DNA of 64,000 nucleotides from Scilla litardierei (taxonomy: Eukaryota; Streptophyta; Magnoliopsida; Asparagales; Asparagaceae), in contig CM061142.1 of assembly GCA_030789695.1 (NCBI GenBank), positions 42,331,375 through 42,395,374 of the forward strand, written 5' to 3'. This document shows, in pieces, positions 31,821-41,863 of the stretch. Numbering within the stretch: position 1 is the first letter of the stretch; every line of letters starts with the position of its first letter. The position numbers and the translations under genes are program-made. The notes under the pieces were generated by a model. That model was not told the DNA's origin. It did not search any database and saw only the letters and a program-made list of their open reading frames with translations.

Positions 31821-34800
31821 ATGATGTCTGAGTGCCTAGTGGACAGTGCCTCAACGCATACAATCCTTCGCGATCATTGCTATTTTAATAGTGTAAATAA
31901 ATATGACGGTCCTGTTATCACAATTTCAGGACTGTCCCAAATAATCGAAGGATCTGGTAAAGCAATTATATTGCTCCCAAATAACACAAGACTTCAAATA
32001 AAAAATGCATTATTCTCTCCTAAATCAAATAGGAATCTCGTAAGTTTCAAAGATTTCCGTTTAAACGGATATCACTTAGAAACCAGAGATGAAAATACGG
32101 TTGAATATCTGTATGTAACTCGTCAGAATGATGACCGGAAGATCATCTGCGAACGATTCAAGGGACTCCCGTCGGGTCTCTACCAAACATACATTCAACC
32201 AATAGAAGCCAATATGACTGAGCACCAGACGTGCCAATCCTTGCCAGAGTTCGAACTCTGGCACAATAGACTTGGTCACCCTGGAACAGCAATGATGCGA
32301 CGCATCATCACTGAATCCCGTGGACACAAATTGAAGAACCTGAAGATTCTTCAAAAGGGTGAATTTACATGTCTCCCTTGTTTTAAGGGAAAACTAATAA
32401 CGAGACCATCCCTCCTGAAAGTGGGATTAGAGTCTCCTGGCTTCCTTGAGAGAATTCATGGTGACATTTGCGGGCCTATTCACCCCGCAAGTGGCCCATT
32501 TCGGTACTTCATGGTACTGATTGATGCATCAACCAAATGGTCTTATGTGTGCCTCTTGTCCACCCGCAACCTAGCTTTCCCAAAGCTATTGGCACAAATA
32601 ATAAGGTTGCGTGCTCATTTCCCCGATAACCATATCAAGAAACTACGTCTTGATAATGCGGGAGAATTTACTTCACAAGTCTTCGAAGACTATTGCCGGG
32701 CAACGGGTATTGAAGTTGAACATCCGGTAGCACATGTTCACACCCAAAACGGATTAGCTGAGTCCCTTATAAAGAGACTCCAATGGATTGCACGTCCATT
32801 GCTTATGCAATCCCAGTTGCCTGTGGATGCTTGGGGGCATGCTATTTTACATGCAGCATCACTTATTAGGATAAGACCCTCTGGAGGTCATACTTTATCC
32901 CCGATGCAACTAGCATATGGCGCACCTCCAGATATCTCTCATTTGAGAGTGTTTGGTTGTGCGGTATATGTCCCAATAGCACCACCTCAGAGGACCAAAA
33001 TGGGTCCTCAGCGTCGTCTAGGTATATATATTGGGTTTGATTCGCCCTCTATTATAAGATACCTTGAACCCCTGACGGGTGACGCATTCAAGGCACGTTT
33101 TGCTGACTGTGAATTTAATGAGAAAATTTTTCCTAAACTGGGCACACAGTCTAAGAAGCCAGAAGCTTCTGAGACCATTAGTTGGGACCAGAAGTCTTTG
33201 TCCCTATATGATCCGCGTACTAATCTGTGTGAAGATGAGATCCTGAAGATCCTTCACATCCAGAATACAGTACATCTTTTGTCGGATAAATTCACGGACA
33301 ACCAGAAGATTGTCCGATCACACGTCCCTGCTGCCAATACGCCAGCTAGGATTGACATACCCATAGATGGATGCAACCCGCCGGCAGCAGATTTGGCTGT
33401 ACCTCAAATGAAAAGAGGACGCCCACCAGGTTCAAAAGATAAAGTTCCTCGAAAGAGGAAGACTCCTGGTGATACTAAGATTATCCCTCCACAGGATGCT
33501 GAGCTCAGACCAGCTACTTCTCCCCTCCTGATTTCCCCAGAAGAGGAAACAATAGGAGAAACATCACTAAATTTTGTACGTACTGGAGAAGTACTGGACA
33601 GAAATAGCATAGTCGTCGACGACGATTTTGCGTTCGATATTGCCGTTCACGTCACTGAATATGACGATGACGTCGAACCACGATCTCTGGCGGAATGTAA
33701 ACGCCGAGATGATTGGCCAAAGTGGGACGAGGCAATAAGAGTAGAGCTGGACTCACTCTTGAAACGCAAAGTCTTTGGACCAGTAGTCCAAACACCAGTA
33801 GGTGTAAAGCCTGTGGGATATAAGTGGGTTTTCATAAGAAAAAGAGATGAAAATAATGTGATCGTTCGCTATAAGGCACGCCTTGTAGCCCAGGGATTTT
33901 CCCAAAGACCGGGGATTGATTACGAAGATACGTATTCTCCGGTCATGGATTCGATCACTTTCCGATTTTTAATAAGCCTAACTTCTCTGGAAAGCCTAGA
34001 AATGCAGCTCATGGACGTTGTGACTGCATATCTATATGGCGATATAGATAAAAATATCTACATGAGACTTCCTGATGGGTTTAATCTACCCCCAGAGATG
34101 AAAGAGATACCTCGGGACGTATTCTCTGTAAGGCTACATAGATCATTATATGGTCTAAAACAATCGGGAAAGATGTGGTATAACAGACTTAGTGATTTCC
34201 TTGCACAGCAAGGATTCACGAATAACGAAGTCTGCCCGTGTATCTTTATCAAAAGAACGGGAACAGGATTCGTCATCATAGCTGTATATGTAGATGACTT
34301 AAATCTCATAGGATCTCCTGCAGAGATCAAAGAGATATCTGAAAGCCTTAAACATACTTTTGAAATGAAAGACCTAGGCAAAACAAAGTATTGTCTTGGC
34401 TTACAGATAGAACACCTAAGAGGTGGAATCCTATTACACCAATCTAATTATACAAAGAAACTTCTACACAAGTTTCATATGGATAAATGTCATCCTTTAG
34501 GTACTCCTATGGTCGTAAGATCACTAGATGTACATAAGGACCCCTTCCGGCCACTGGAAGAGGGGGAGGAGATACTGGGTCCTGAAGTACCCTACCTCAG
34601 TGCCATTGGAGCACTTCTATATCTGGCTAACTGTACGCGTCCCGATATAGCGTTTACAGTTAATCTTCTAGCCAGACACAGTGCAGCACCCACAAAGCGC
34701 CACTGGAACGGAGTAAAGCATCTTCTGCGATACCTTCAGGGTTCCATTGATCTTGGACTTTACTACCAGAGAGGTGCCTCCCCCAAATTGTTTGGTTATG

Positions 34801-35291
34801 CTGATGCAGGTTATCTCTCTGATCCGCACACGGCAAAATCCCAAACAGGTTTTGTTTTTACCTACGGAGGTACTGCTATCTCCTGGAGATCGGTGAAGCA
34901 AACCACAACAGCTACATCATCCAACCATTCAGAGCTCATTGCGATCCACGAAGCAAGCAGAGAGTGTTATTGGCTACGATCCGTCGTCCAACACATTCTT
35001 CAATCTACTGGCCTGAAGACCGGTGATTTGGAGCCTACCGTTCTGTTTGAAGATAACGCTGCATGCATTGCTCAACTTCAAAAAGGCTACATCAAGGGCG
35101 ACAGGACGAAGCACATATCTCCCAAGTTTTTCTGGACACATGAGCTAAAGGAGGACAAGCACATCGAAGTTCAGCAGATACAGTCCTGCAACAACTTAGC
35201 TGATCTTTTTACCAAGTCTTTGCCCAAATGTACTTTTGTAAAGCTTGTAAAGAACATTGGTATGCGACAATTGAAAGACCTGCAAGCCTGA
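31821..35291 (+). CDS. Copia pol B: protease-integrase-RT-RNase H, intact (1156 aa)
   Basis: Single open frame in Ty1/copia order. Protease near residue 8 has VDSASTHTIL (family DSGA/DSAS). The GAG-pre-integrase motif is ELWHNRLGHPG (about 145-155). The integrase core has HGDICGP, LRLDNAGEFTS and NGLAES as D-D-E. RT (about 640-860) has YKARLVAQGFSQ, SLYGLKQSGKMWY and the catalytic AVYVDD. RNase H (about 985-1125) has GYADAGY, SSNHSE, EDNAAC and the end LADLFTKSLP. It lies after an AT-rich gap whose last bases are TATATAG, just like pol A, so expression may need splicing or readthrough from gag. Its own gag B is dead; gag A in the same LTR unit is intact. The start is the first ATG of the frame and is not certain, since pol may be made as part of a longer protein. 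Confidence 0.95.
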   Translation: MMSECLVDSASTHTILRDHCYFNSVNKYDGPVITISGLSQIIEGSGKAIILLPNNTRLQIKNALFSPKSNRNLVSFKDFRLNGYHLETRDENTVEYLYVTRQNDDRKIICERFKGLPSGLYQTYIQPIEANMTEHQTCQSLPEFELWHNRLGHPGTAMMRRIITESRGHKLKNLKILQKGEFTCLPCFKGKLITRPSLLKVGLESPGFLERIHGDICGPIHPASGPFRYFMVLIDASTKWSYVCLLSTRNLAFPKLLAQIIRLRAHFPDNHIKKLRLDNAGEFTSQVFEDYCRATGIEVEHPVAHVHTQNGLAESLIKRLQWIARPLLMQSQLPVDAWGHAILHAASLIRIRPSGGHTLSPMQLAYGAPPDISHLRVFGCAVYVPIAPPQRTKMGPQRRLGIYIGFDSPSIIRYLEPLTGDAFKARFADCEFNEKIFPKLGTQSKKPEASETISWDQKSLSLYDPRTNLCEDEILKILHIQNTVHLLSDKFTDNQKIVRSHVPAANTPARIDIPIDGCNPPAADLAVPQMKRGRPPGSKDKVPRKRKTPGDTKIIPPQDAELRPATSPLLISPEEETIGETSLNFVRTGEVLDRNSIVVDDDFAFDIAVHVTEYDDDVEPRSLAECKRRDDWPKWDEAIRVELDSLLKRKVFGPVVQTPVGVKPVGYKWVFIRKRDENNVIVRYKARLVAQGFSQRPGIDYEDTYSPVMDSITFRFLISLTSLESLEMQLMDVVTAYLYGDIDKNIYMRLPDGFNLPPEMKEIPRDVFSVRLHRSLYGLKQSGKMWYNRLSDFLAQQGFTNNEVCPCIFIKRTGTGFVIIAVYVDDLNLIGSPAEIKEISESLKHTFEMKDLGKTKYCLGLQIEHLRGGILLHQSNYTKKLLHKFHMDKCHPLGTPMVVRSLDVHKDPFRPLEEGEEILGPEVPYLSAIGALLYLANCTRPDIAFTVNLLARHSAAPTKRHWNGVKHLLRYLQGSIDLGLYYQRGASPKLFGYADAGYLSDPHTAKSQTGFVFTYGGTAISWRSVKQTTTATSSNHSELIAIHEASRECYWLRSVVQHILQSTGLKTGDLEPTVLFEDNAACIAQLQKGYIKGDRTKHISPKFFWTHELKEDKHIEVQQIQSCNNLADLFTKSLPKCTFVKLVKNIGMRQLKDLQA

Positions 35292-35469
35292 AGCTTGTAC
35301 GGATCAGGGGGAGTAACTTGTGGGTTGTACTCTTTTTCCTTAAGCTGTTGGGTTTTCCCACTGGGTTTTCCACAGCTAAGGTTTTAACGAGGCAAACACA
35401 CTTACTCTGGATCCAGAAGTATCCACCCCTCTTTGCCTCAAATGCTGAGACCAAAGTGATGAATGGGTA

Positions 35470-35696
35470 AGGGGGAGTGTTATGAATGAGGGAGGCCTTT
35501 GGCCTCCCCTCCTTCATTACCCACTTCATTGGTCCCCATTACTATGAGTAATGGGGACCCTTGGTCTCCTTGAGGCCCTCCATCTCCCCTCATTAGATGA
35601 AAATATAGAGAACCATGGCCTAGTGCCATGGTAACTCATTCTTTTGCTAAGAAAGCTTGTCTCTCTCTCTCTCAAGAGTCCTATTACCTTCTAACA
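35470..35696 (+). repeat. Polypurine tract and right LTR of copia composite (LTR 219 bp, 35478-35696)
   Basis: AAGGGGGAG precedes TGTTATGAATGAGGGAGGC. The LTR ends CTTCTAACA and is followed by the duplication atttt. Confidence 0.93.
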
Positions 35697-35701
35697 ATTT
35701 T

Positions 35702-35990
35702 AAAATTTCCATGCTTAAAAAATTTATCATATAAAAAATTTTAGGCATCCAAAATAAATTTAAACTTTTAAAGATTTAAAATTAGTTTTAAAATTATCAC
35801 ATAAATTTTAAAACGTCATTTTAAAAATTTTCATGTTCAAAAAATTTATCACATAGAATTTTGAACTTCAAAACATTTTTAAAATTATCTAATAGCTTTA
35901 AAAAATTTAAAAGTATTTAAAAAAGCATTAAGAAGTTTAATGAAATCGCAGTACCTATATCGACTACGCAAACCTAGGCTCTGTTACCAC
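35702..35990 (-). other. Rest of LARD internal region with primer-binding site
   Basis: AT-rich, non-coding. At 35978-35989 the minus strand reads TGGTAACAGAGCC, one base off the usual plant initiator-tRNA-Met primer site TGGTATCAGAGCC, one base from the LTR. This fixes the orientation of the element. Confidence 0.8.
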
Positions 35991-38522
35991 TGTAGGGAAA
36001 TTCGCGGTCCCTTAGGACACAAAAACTCTAGTCCCGTCCTAAGTCGGACAGAACATAGACAGAAAAACAATAGCAGCGGAAGAAAAACTATGTTAACTAA
36101 TTAACATGCAGTTAAAACTATTTTTAACTTAGCGCTAAGGTCCAAGACCATATGCCAAGATCTATGCCGACTTGGGATGGATCTGACCATCCCAAGAAGG
36201 ATCTAGCCTACTGCGATTAAACTAAACTAATGCTAATAAAATACTTTAACCACATACCCGGAATCTCAGCCCTGGAGCAGGCGAGATGTTCCGCGCCGTC
36301 TTCCGAGCTGCTCCCGTCCCACGCCGAGCCGCTCCTTGAACCGCTCCCCGAACCACTCCTCGAACCGCTCCGCATCCCGAGGCGATCAATCCCCGTGCCG
36401 CCGAGCCAACCACGCGCCGAAGAAAGTTTCACGCGAGTGAAACCTCCGCCAAGATTTCGGATCCAGAATCCGAACTCCTTTGTGGCTTTGCTAGAGCCCG
36501 CAGGAGTAAGGCAGAAATTTAGGGAGAAGAGAAATATTAATTTAAGCTTAGATCCGAGCGTGCTCCAACATTTACGAGAGCCGCTCAGATCTAGAGCTTG
36601 GGACGAGTTTTGAGAAAGGGGGGAGACCCCTATTTATATAGGCGGCGGACTCTCCCCTTTTCTCAAAATCTGATGTGGGACTAAACAATGAGTTAATTTA
36701 AAATCAAGTTAGTTTGCACTTCACAAAGTGCAAACTTTCATGTATTTTAACTCACTCACTGTTGAGCTTCAGGATTGATACAACCTATCAATACGACAAG
36801 CGTTCAACGGTGAACGCATAGGAAAAAACCGTTCGTCAATCGGAGTTCGTTTGACCCTCCAATTGAGTGTCCAAAGATCAGCCCTAGGCTAGTTTTTCGC
36901 AAAAACTGAGCCGTCATTTGATTCAGCACACTTAGGGTTCAAAACCCTAGAGGTGGGGCCCATGGGTGGGCCCCACGTAACCCACGCGCGCCTAAATCTG
37001 CCTGGGCAGAGCCCAGGCCGCGCCTGGGCGCGCCCAAGCGCCTGGGCACGCCCAGGCCCGTGCCTGGGCTCGCCCAGGTGGCCTGGGCGAGCCCAGGCCC
37101 GCGCCTGGGCAGAGCCCAGGCCGAGCCTGGGCTAAGCCCAGGCTTGTGCCTGGCTAGCCCAGGCCGAGCCTGGGCTAAGCCCATGCAGCGCCTGGGTTAG
37201 CCCAGGCAGTCTGTTCTGCCTGGGTCTGGCCTGGTCTGATACTTTGGGCTGTTTTGGCTCTAACTTGAGCATTTGGTGTCCGATTTGGACGCCGTTCGAA
37301 CCTGGGTCTAGACCGGGACATTCCCGTCTTACCCGTGAACTTTTCCTTGCGTTTATTTTATTAAATATTGTATTAAACAATTTAATACACATTTAATTGC
37401 TTTTGCATCAAATGCAAAATAGTCCCTATCTAAGCTTAAATTACCATATTACATCAAATGCATTTATCTCTTCTTTTGCATCAAATGCAAATATTCTCCC
37501 TAACTATTTTCTACCTTATTACTAGACGAAGCGTTGCACTCTGTGTGAGACCCTACAGCCTGACCCTTACAACAGGTTGGGCTCGAAGCCCTATACGGCA
37601 GTGACCACGAGCAGTGGTTGCCGTCCCTGCTTCAGGAATCATCATTATGTGGTTAACTCATTGACATGAGTATTGTCGGGACCACCTGACTGTTTCCGTG
37701 ATGAATTCCGCAGTTATAGTCTCTTCGTCTTAAATATGTCGCGTAGATCAAGTCTAGGGTACGGTCAAACTGTCAACCCCAATAACTTGACTCCGGTTAG
37801 TTTCTATCGATCTTTAGTCAATTAATGTTGGACTTCTTCCAACATACTCTGCGCAGAGTTTTTTACTAAAGACCGAACTAACTCTACGACACTAACTCCC
37901 ATTGACCGGGAGAGACGAATCCTCTCTTGGTCATTACTCGCCTCGTACGTTTCAAGTGACACCCAATCAAAAGACCTTTCGACAGGCCTTGCCTCGAAGC
38001 TAGGTCAGTTGATATAAGTGGCACCGTTCACGCACAGGTTTGTCAAAATGACCTCAAGTCAAGAGACCAACTATCCTATCATCACTCAGAGTTATCACTG
38101 ACAGATTGGTCAATATAACCATATGATAACTCTAGTGGATCAGTGAACTCATTCTAATGAGCACCTGTGTCTCGTCTTCGACTTCGCCAAGTCAAACAAT
38201 CATGAGATCATTGCCACCGCTAAACGGTGAAGACTAAGACACAATGGTCTATCCGATGTTTCGATATCCTTGTCTCGAAACATCTACGACCACGAACCAT
38301 TTTAGACTTATGCTACAGACGGTCAAACGTTTCTCCATGACCGAGATACTCATCTCGATACCCGTTTGACCTTGCATAAAGTCTCTGGACTTTACCTAAG
38401 TCGATATCTAATTATAATATAACTTAGATAAATCATTACCAAACAGCTTACTGTTATTTCGAACAAGATGTTTGTGCTATTCACACAGGAATAAATGGCC
38501 TCGAGGGCATCATATTCCTACA
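35991..38522 (-). repeat. Right (5') LTR of the LARD-like element, 2532 bp
   Basis: Begins TGTAGGGAAATT and ends CATATTCCTACA, then the duplication ctcct. Very similar to 18427-21033; the main difference is the shorter GC-rich array at 37000-37225. Confidence 0.93.
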
Positions 38523-39298
38523 CTCCTGGCCTCTTAAAGTGAACAGTCTGCACTGGCCGGGGGGGAAGCTCTCTACTGTTTAGATGATCGTCTGTCTCCC
38601 GTGGGCACCCTCCCTATACTCCGCAAATGGACCTCATGCAACTTGGCCACCTTCAATATGGCCTCGTGTGTGTGCAGATCCATGGTAGACATCGCGCCTC
38701 AGAACTCTGAGTCAAGACCCAAACGAAAGCACCGAGCTCGGTTGGCATCTGTCTGTACTAGCTCCGGGGCATACTTGCTGAGTAATGAAAGCTCAGCATC
38801 ATACTCATCCACGCTCCTCCCACCATGGGTCAAGTGCTTAAACCTCTGCCCCAACTCTTCTCTAGCTGTCTCCGGAAGGTACTTGGCCTCGAAGCGCTCC
38901 TAGAACATCTCCCATGTGCTAGCAGTCCCAGCCAAGTGCCGCTCATGTGCCTCCCACCAATCACGGGCCTGATAAGTCAAACACCTCCTAGCTGCCTCCA
39001 CCCAACCCTCTCGTGGAAAATTAACCATAGTTAGATCATCCTCCATATGCCTCAGCCACTCATCCACATCTAGGGCACTCTCTTTCCCAAAGAAGGACTT
39101 CGGATGCATCTCTTTAAACTGCTTGTAGCCTGGCTTCTTCTGAGCTGAAACTCCAGCCAACTTCTCATCCTGCTGGCCCAGGTGGTCTAAGATCCCCATC
39201 AATATCTTCACCATCAAGGCAGACTCAGAGGACCCAGATGTCCCATTCCCGGATCCCCTGGATCTGCCAGTCCCAGATATCTCATTCCCGCCTTCCAT
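38523..39298 (-). pseudogene. Gypsy-2 gag, main part, broken
   Basis: Capsid-type gag of a Tekay-like element: starts MEGGNEISGTGRSRG at 39298, then KPGYKQFKEMHPKSFFGKE, DEWLRHMEDDL, ARDWWEAHERHLAG. A TAG stop at about 38900 interrupts ...TWEMF/ERFEAKYLPE, and sequence past the stop continues the family pattern (LGQRFKHLTHGGRSVDEYDAE). It is cut by the LARD insertion at 38522; the zinc knuckle follows at 18426. 39299-39417 is leader without a clear primer site. Confidence 0.9.
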
Positions 39299-39417
39299 CT
39301 GTAACGAGAGAATTAAAGAATTCAGATTAGTATCATATGATGAAGTATCAGAGCACTGTCTGTGTCATCTTTACGCATGTCACAGTGTTGGGGACCTACA
39401 TGGGCCACCATAAAACC

Positions 39418-40211
39418 TGTCACGCCTCAGTCATCCATCTACCCCAGGTATCAAGGTAAATGGGGAAGGGGTTCAACAGGCCGCGGTATTGCACCAAGCG
39501 TAGAATAAAAACTACAAGCAGGCCACTGTGCACACTAGGAAAACATAGACAGAAGAAAGTAAGAAAACTAACAATGCTCCAACACTGCCAGCAATAAGTA
39601 CTACACATCACAGAACTGTACAATGGCAAAAGTACAACTGAAAGATAAGTACAAGTACAAAAGTGAAGACGTCCCACATATAAGTACATCTGAAGTCCAT
39701 AGATCAAAAGTACAAAACTATGTTGACAACCCTCAATGTCCACAAAAGTACAACTCACACTCTATCCTAATCCTGGGAACCAGAGTGAAAAATAGCATCT
39801 CCTGAAGGGTCCATAACCGGCTCCTGCTCCAAGGTCACCTGCTCTGGTCCTAAAACCACGGGAGGGATCATGTCAAGGCGTGACCAGTAGAAAACCCAAC
39901 TCGAGCCAAAAGTACATATTAATTGAATATTATTGTTATTATTCTTCTTGGTTTTTTGTAACTCAAACTCAAACTCTTTCTTTTCTCACAATTAGTGCAA
40001 GTAGGAAATGAAACATAGTCAGACAAGGGAAAAGAGGAACCACACAATGAAACTGTAAAGTACTTAAAGGATTAATTAAATGTCATTCAGAAACCTGGGT
40101 GTGTCGTCGAATATGAGGAACTGGATTCCTCCCCAAGGTGGGGTGGTAAGGAGCACCCGCCAGTGGTACACGAGCATTGTTTCCTTAACTGGGCCTCTCA
40201 CTCCACCCACT
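39418..40211 (-). repeat. Gypsy-2 5' LTR, first piece
   Basis: Matches 10014-10800 of the other LTR with many substitutions. It ends at the ccact duplication (40207-40211) where copia-2 is inserted. Confidence 0.92.
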
Positions 40212-40817
40212 TGAAGGATCCTGCCAAAACAGAGTTAGGATCGATAATATGAAGTTTAGACTTACGCTTGCGTACGCGGCACGGTAGTCTATGAACTTCG
40301 CCTTCGGATTCGCCACGACGGATCGAGTCTACTCACGAACGGAGTAAGGCTACTAATCCACAATCTAAATCTCTATTTTAGATTAAGAACTTGGAAGGAG
40401 GGAGAGGAAATATTTCTGCAGAGCTTCGCTATGAAGAAGATGCATGCATGAATTTCATGCAAAATGTGTAAGGAAAATGGCTACCCTTGGGTCTTATTTA
40501 TAGCCCCCAAGGTAGTTATTTTAGGGTAAGTTGTTCCTTTGGAACAACTTAATTAAGGTGTACCATGATACATGGCACATTATAAGCTTAAGTTGTACCA
40601 TATGCATGGTACAACATAAGCTTAAGATATTCCCCCTTTATTAGCCATATGTCGCATGCACTTATGCATATATAATGCGACTTTCCCGCTCATCCAGAGA
40701 TCCTCTCCGCAAGGGAACAGATTCCCTTTGCACACGACTTCGTGTACGCGACGTTCGAGGTCCGTAATCCCTCGTACATCCCCCACAAGGGTGTACAAAC
40801 GTCTTCCATATCCAACA
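40212..40817 (-). repeat. Copia-2 left (3') LTR
   Basis: 606 bp, TGAAGGATCC to CATATCCAACA. On the element strand it is preceded by the purine tract AGTGGGAGA. Confidence 0.96.
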
Positions 40818-41863
40818 TCTCCCACTCACACTTGAGGGGATTGTAAGAGAACGTCTTTCCCTTAGTTCTTTCATCTATCATACCGAGAAATAGACCGTGC
40901 GACCGTCATGCGCGTAGAGTCTGTTGTTGTGCACTTGTTAGAGATACACAACGACCTCGAAGGTGCAAAGTTGAGTAGTTCAACGCATGCTTTACCCTAG
41001 ATTATTTCTTCACATTTCTTGTACTTTATATTCAACAATTGAATCCCATCTGGATTACAATTGGCTGGCCAGCTTTGAATCATTAAAGTCCAAATGCGAA
41101 TATGAAATCAATCTTCCTCTTCTTGTGAACCTTATGATCTTGACTTGATTCGCTTTTCTAACGTGCCCCGCCGAGCCGAATTACCATAGCCCATTAGTAA
41201 CACGCTAAGATAGCGATCATCTCGTCAAATCTAAAGGAACCAATTGGAGTCCTTGAGGGTAAGAGTTAAGACCCGTATGGCCTTTGAGTCTCACATAATA
41301 GCAAACACTATTGCTACTAACTCAGTGGTCGAAATGCATACGTGGTATGAACACGTATTACAACATCACTCCTTTCCCAGGGAGAGTATGTCTTAATGAT
41401 GTTGTACGGATGAAAGATCAGACACCACAGTGCCTATCTTTTGAGTCCCCTTACTACTCAGGAAATATTCCCGGACTCTCATCCTGCATAAGACAGATAG
41501 GATTAAAAAATCCAATGAGATCTTTATATCCTTGTGATACAGATCTCAGATCTTTTGTAAGCATCCATATGATGCAGATCTTTCATTCGACTATCTTGTT
41601 AAAGTCATGACTCTAAATCATTCGTCTAATGATTTTGACTTTAAACTAGTCTCATCTCTATCTTATCCATCTGATAAGATAAGGCGGTTGCTCATGTGAG
41701 AGAGCCAACCTTAATCTGTCCGACATACACACAATTCAGCTGAGATTTCAAAAATGTACACAAACATTTCTTAAGAAATTCATATGCAATGTTGGAAAAA
41801 GAACTTATTCTTTTATTAATTTTGATCATTTCTTAGACATGTGAATATATATTTGGTACAACT
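40818..41863. other. Copia-2 stretch between pol end and 3' LTR
   Basis: About 1 kb with the purine tract at 40818-40830. No gene is supported; the short frames here show no recognised motif. Confidence 0.6.

Larger units (their letters stand above)
24719..35696 (+). mobile_element. Ty1/copia composite: one LTR pair enclosing two gag-pol sets
   Basis: The outer LTRs (24719-24928, 35478-35696) begin TGTTATGAATGAGGGAGG; the right one ends CTAACA. The insertion is flanked by atttt at 24714-24718 and 35697-35701, so they came in together. Inside, in order: a leader, intact gag A, decayed pol A, a polypurine tract and diverged LTR (30181-30337), an inverted leader, primer site and LTR fragment (30471-30825), broken gag B, intact pol B. 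It may have arisen by template switching or by unequal recombination after insertion. The left LTR lacks its last few bases and an adjoining primer site. Confidence 0.85.
18427..38522 (-). mobile_element. Coding-poor LTR element (LARD-like, copia-derived) carrying a nested copia composite
   Basis: LTRs at 18427-21033 and 35991-38522, flanking duplication ctcct at 18422-18426 and 38523-38527. Orientation is minus: a primer site matching initiator tRNA-Met lies left of the right LTR, and a purine-rich tract lies right of the left LTR. Without the nested insertion (24719-35701) the internal part is about 4 kb and has no long frame. The only coding trace is the last residues of a copia pol at 21082-21141. 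This fits a large retrotransposon derivative of a copia parent, moved by enzymes supplied in trans (inference). Confidence 0.9.
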
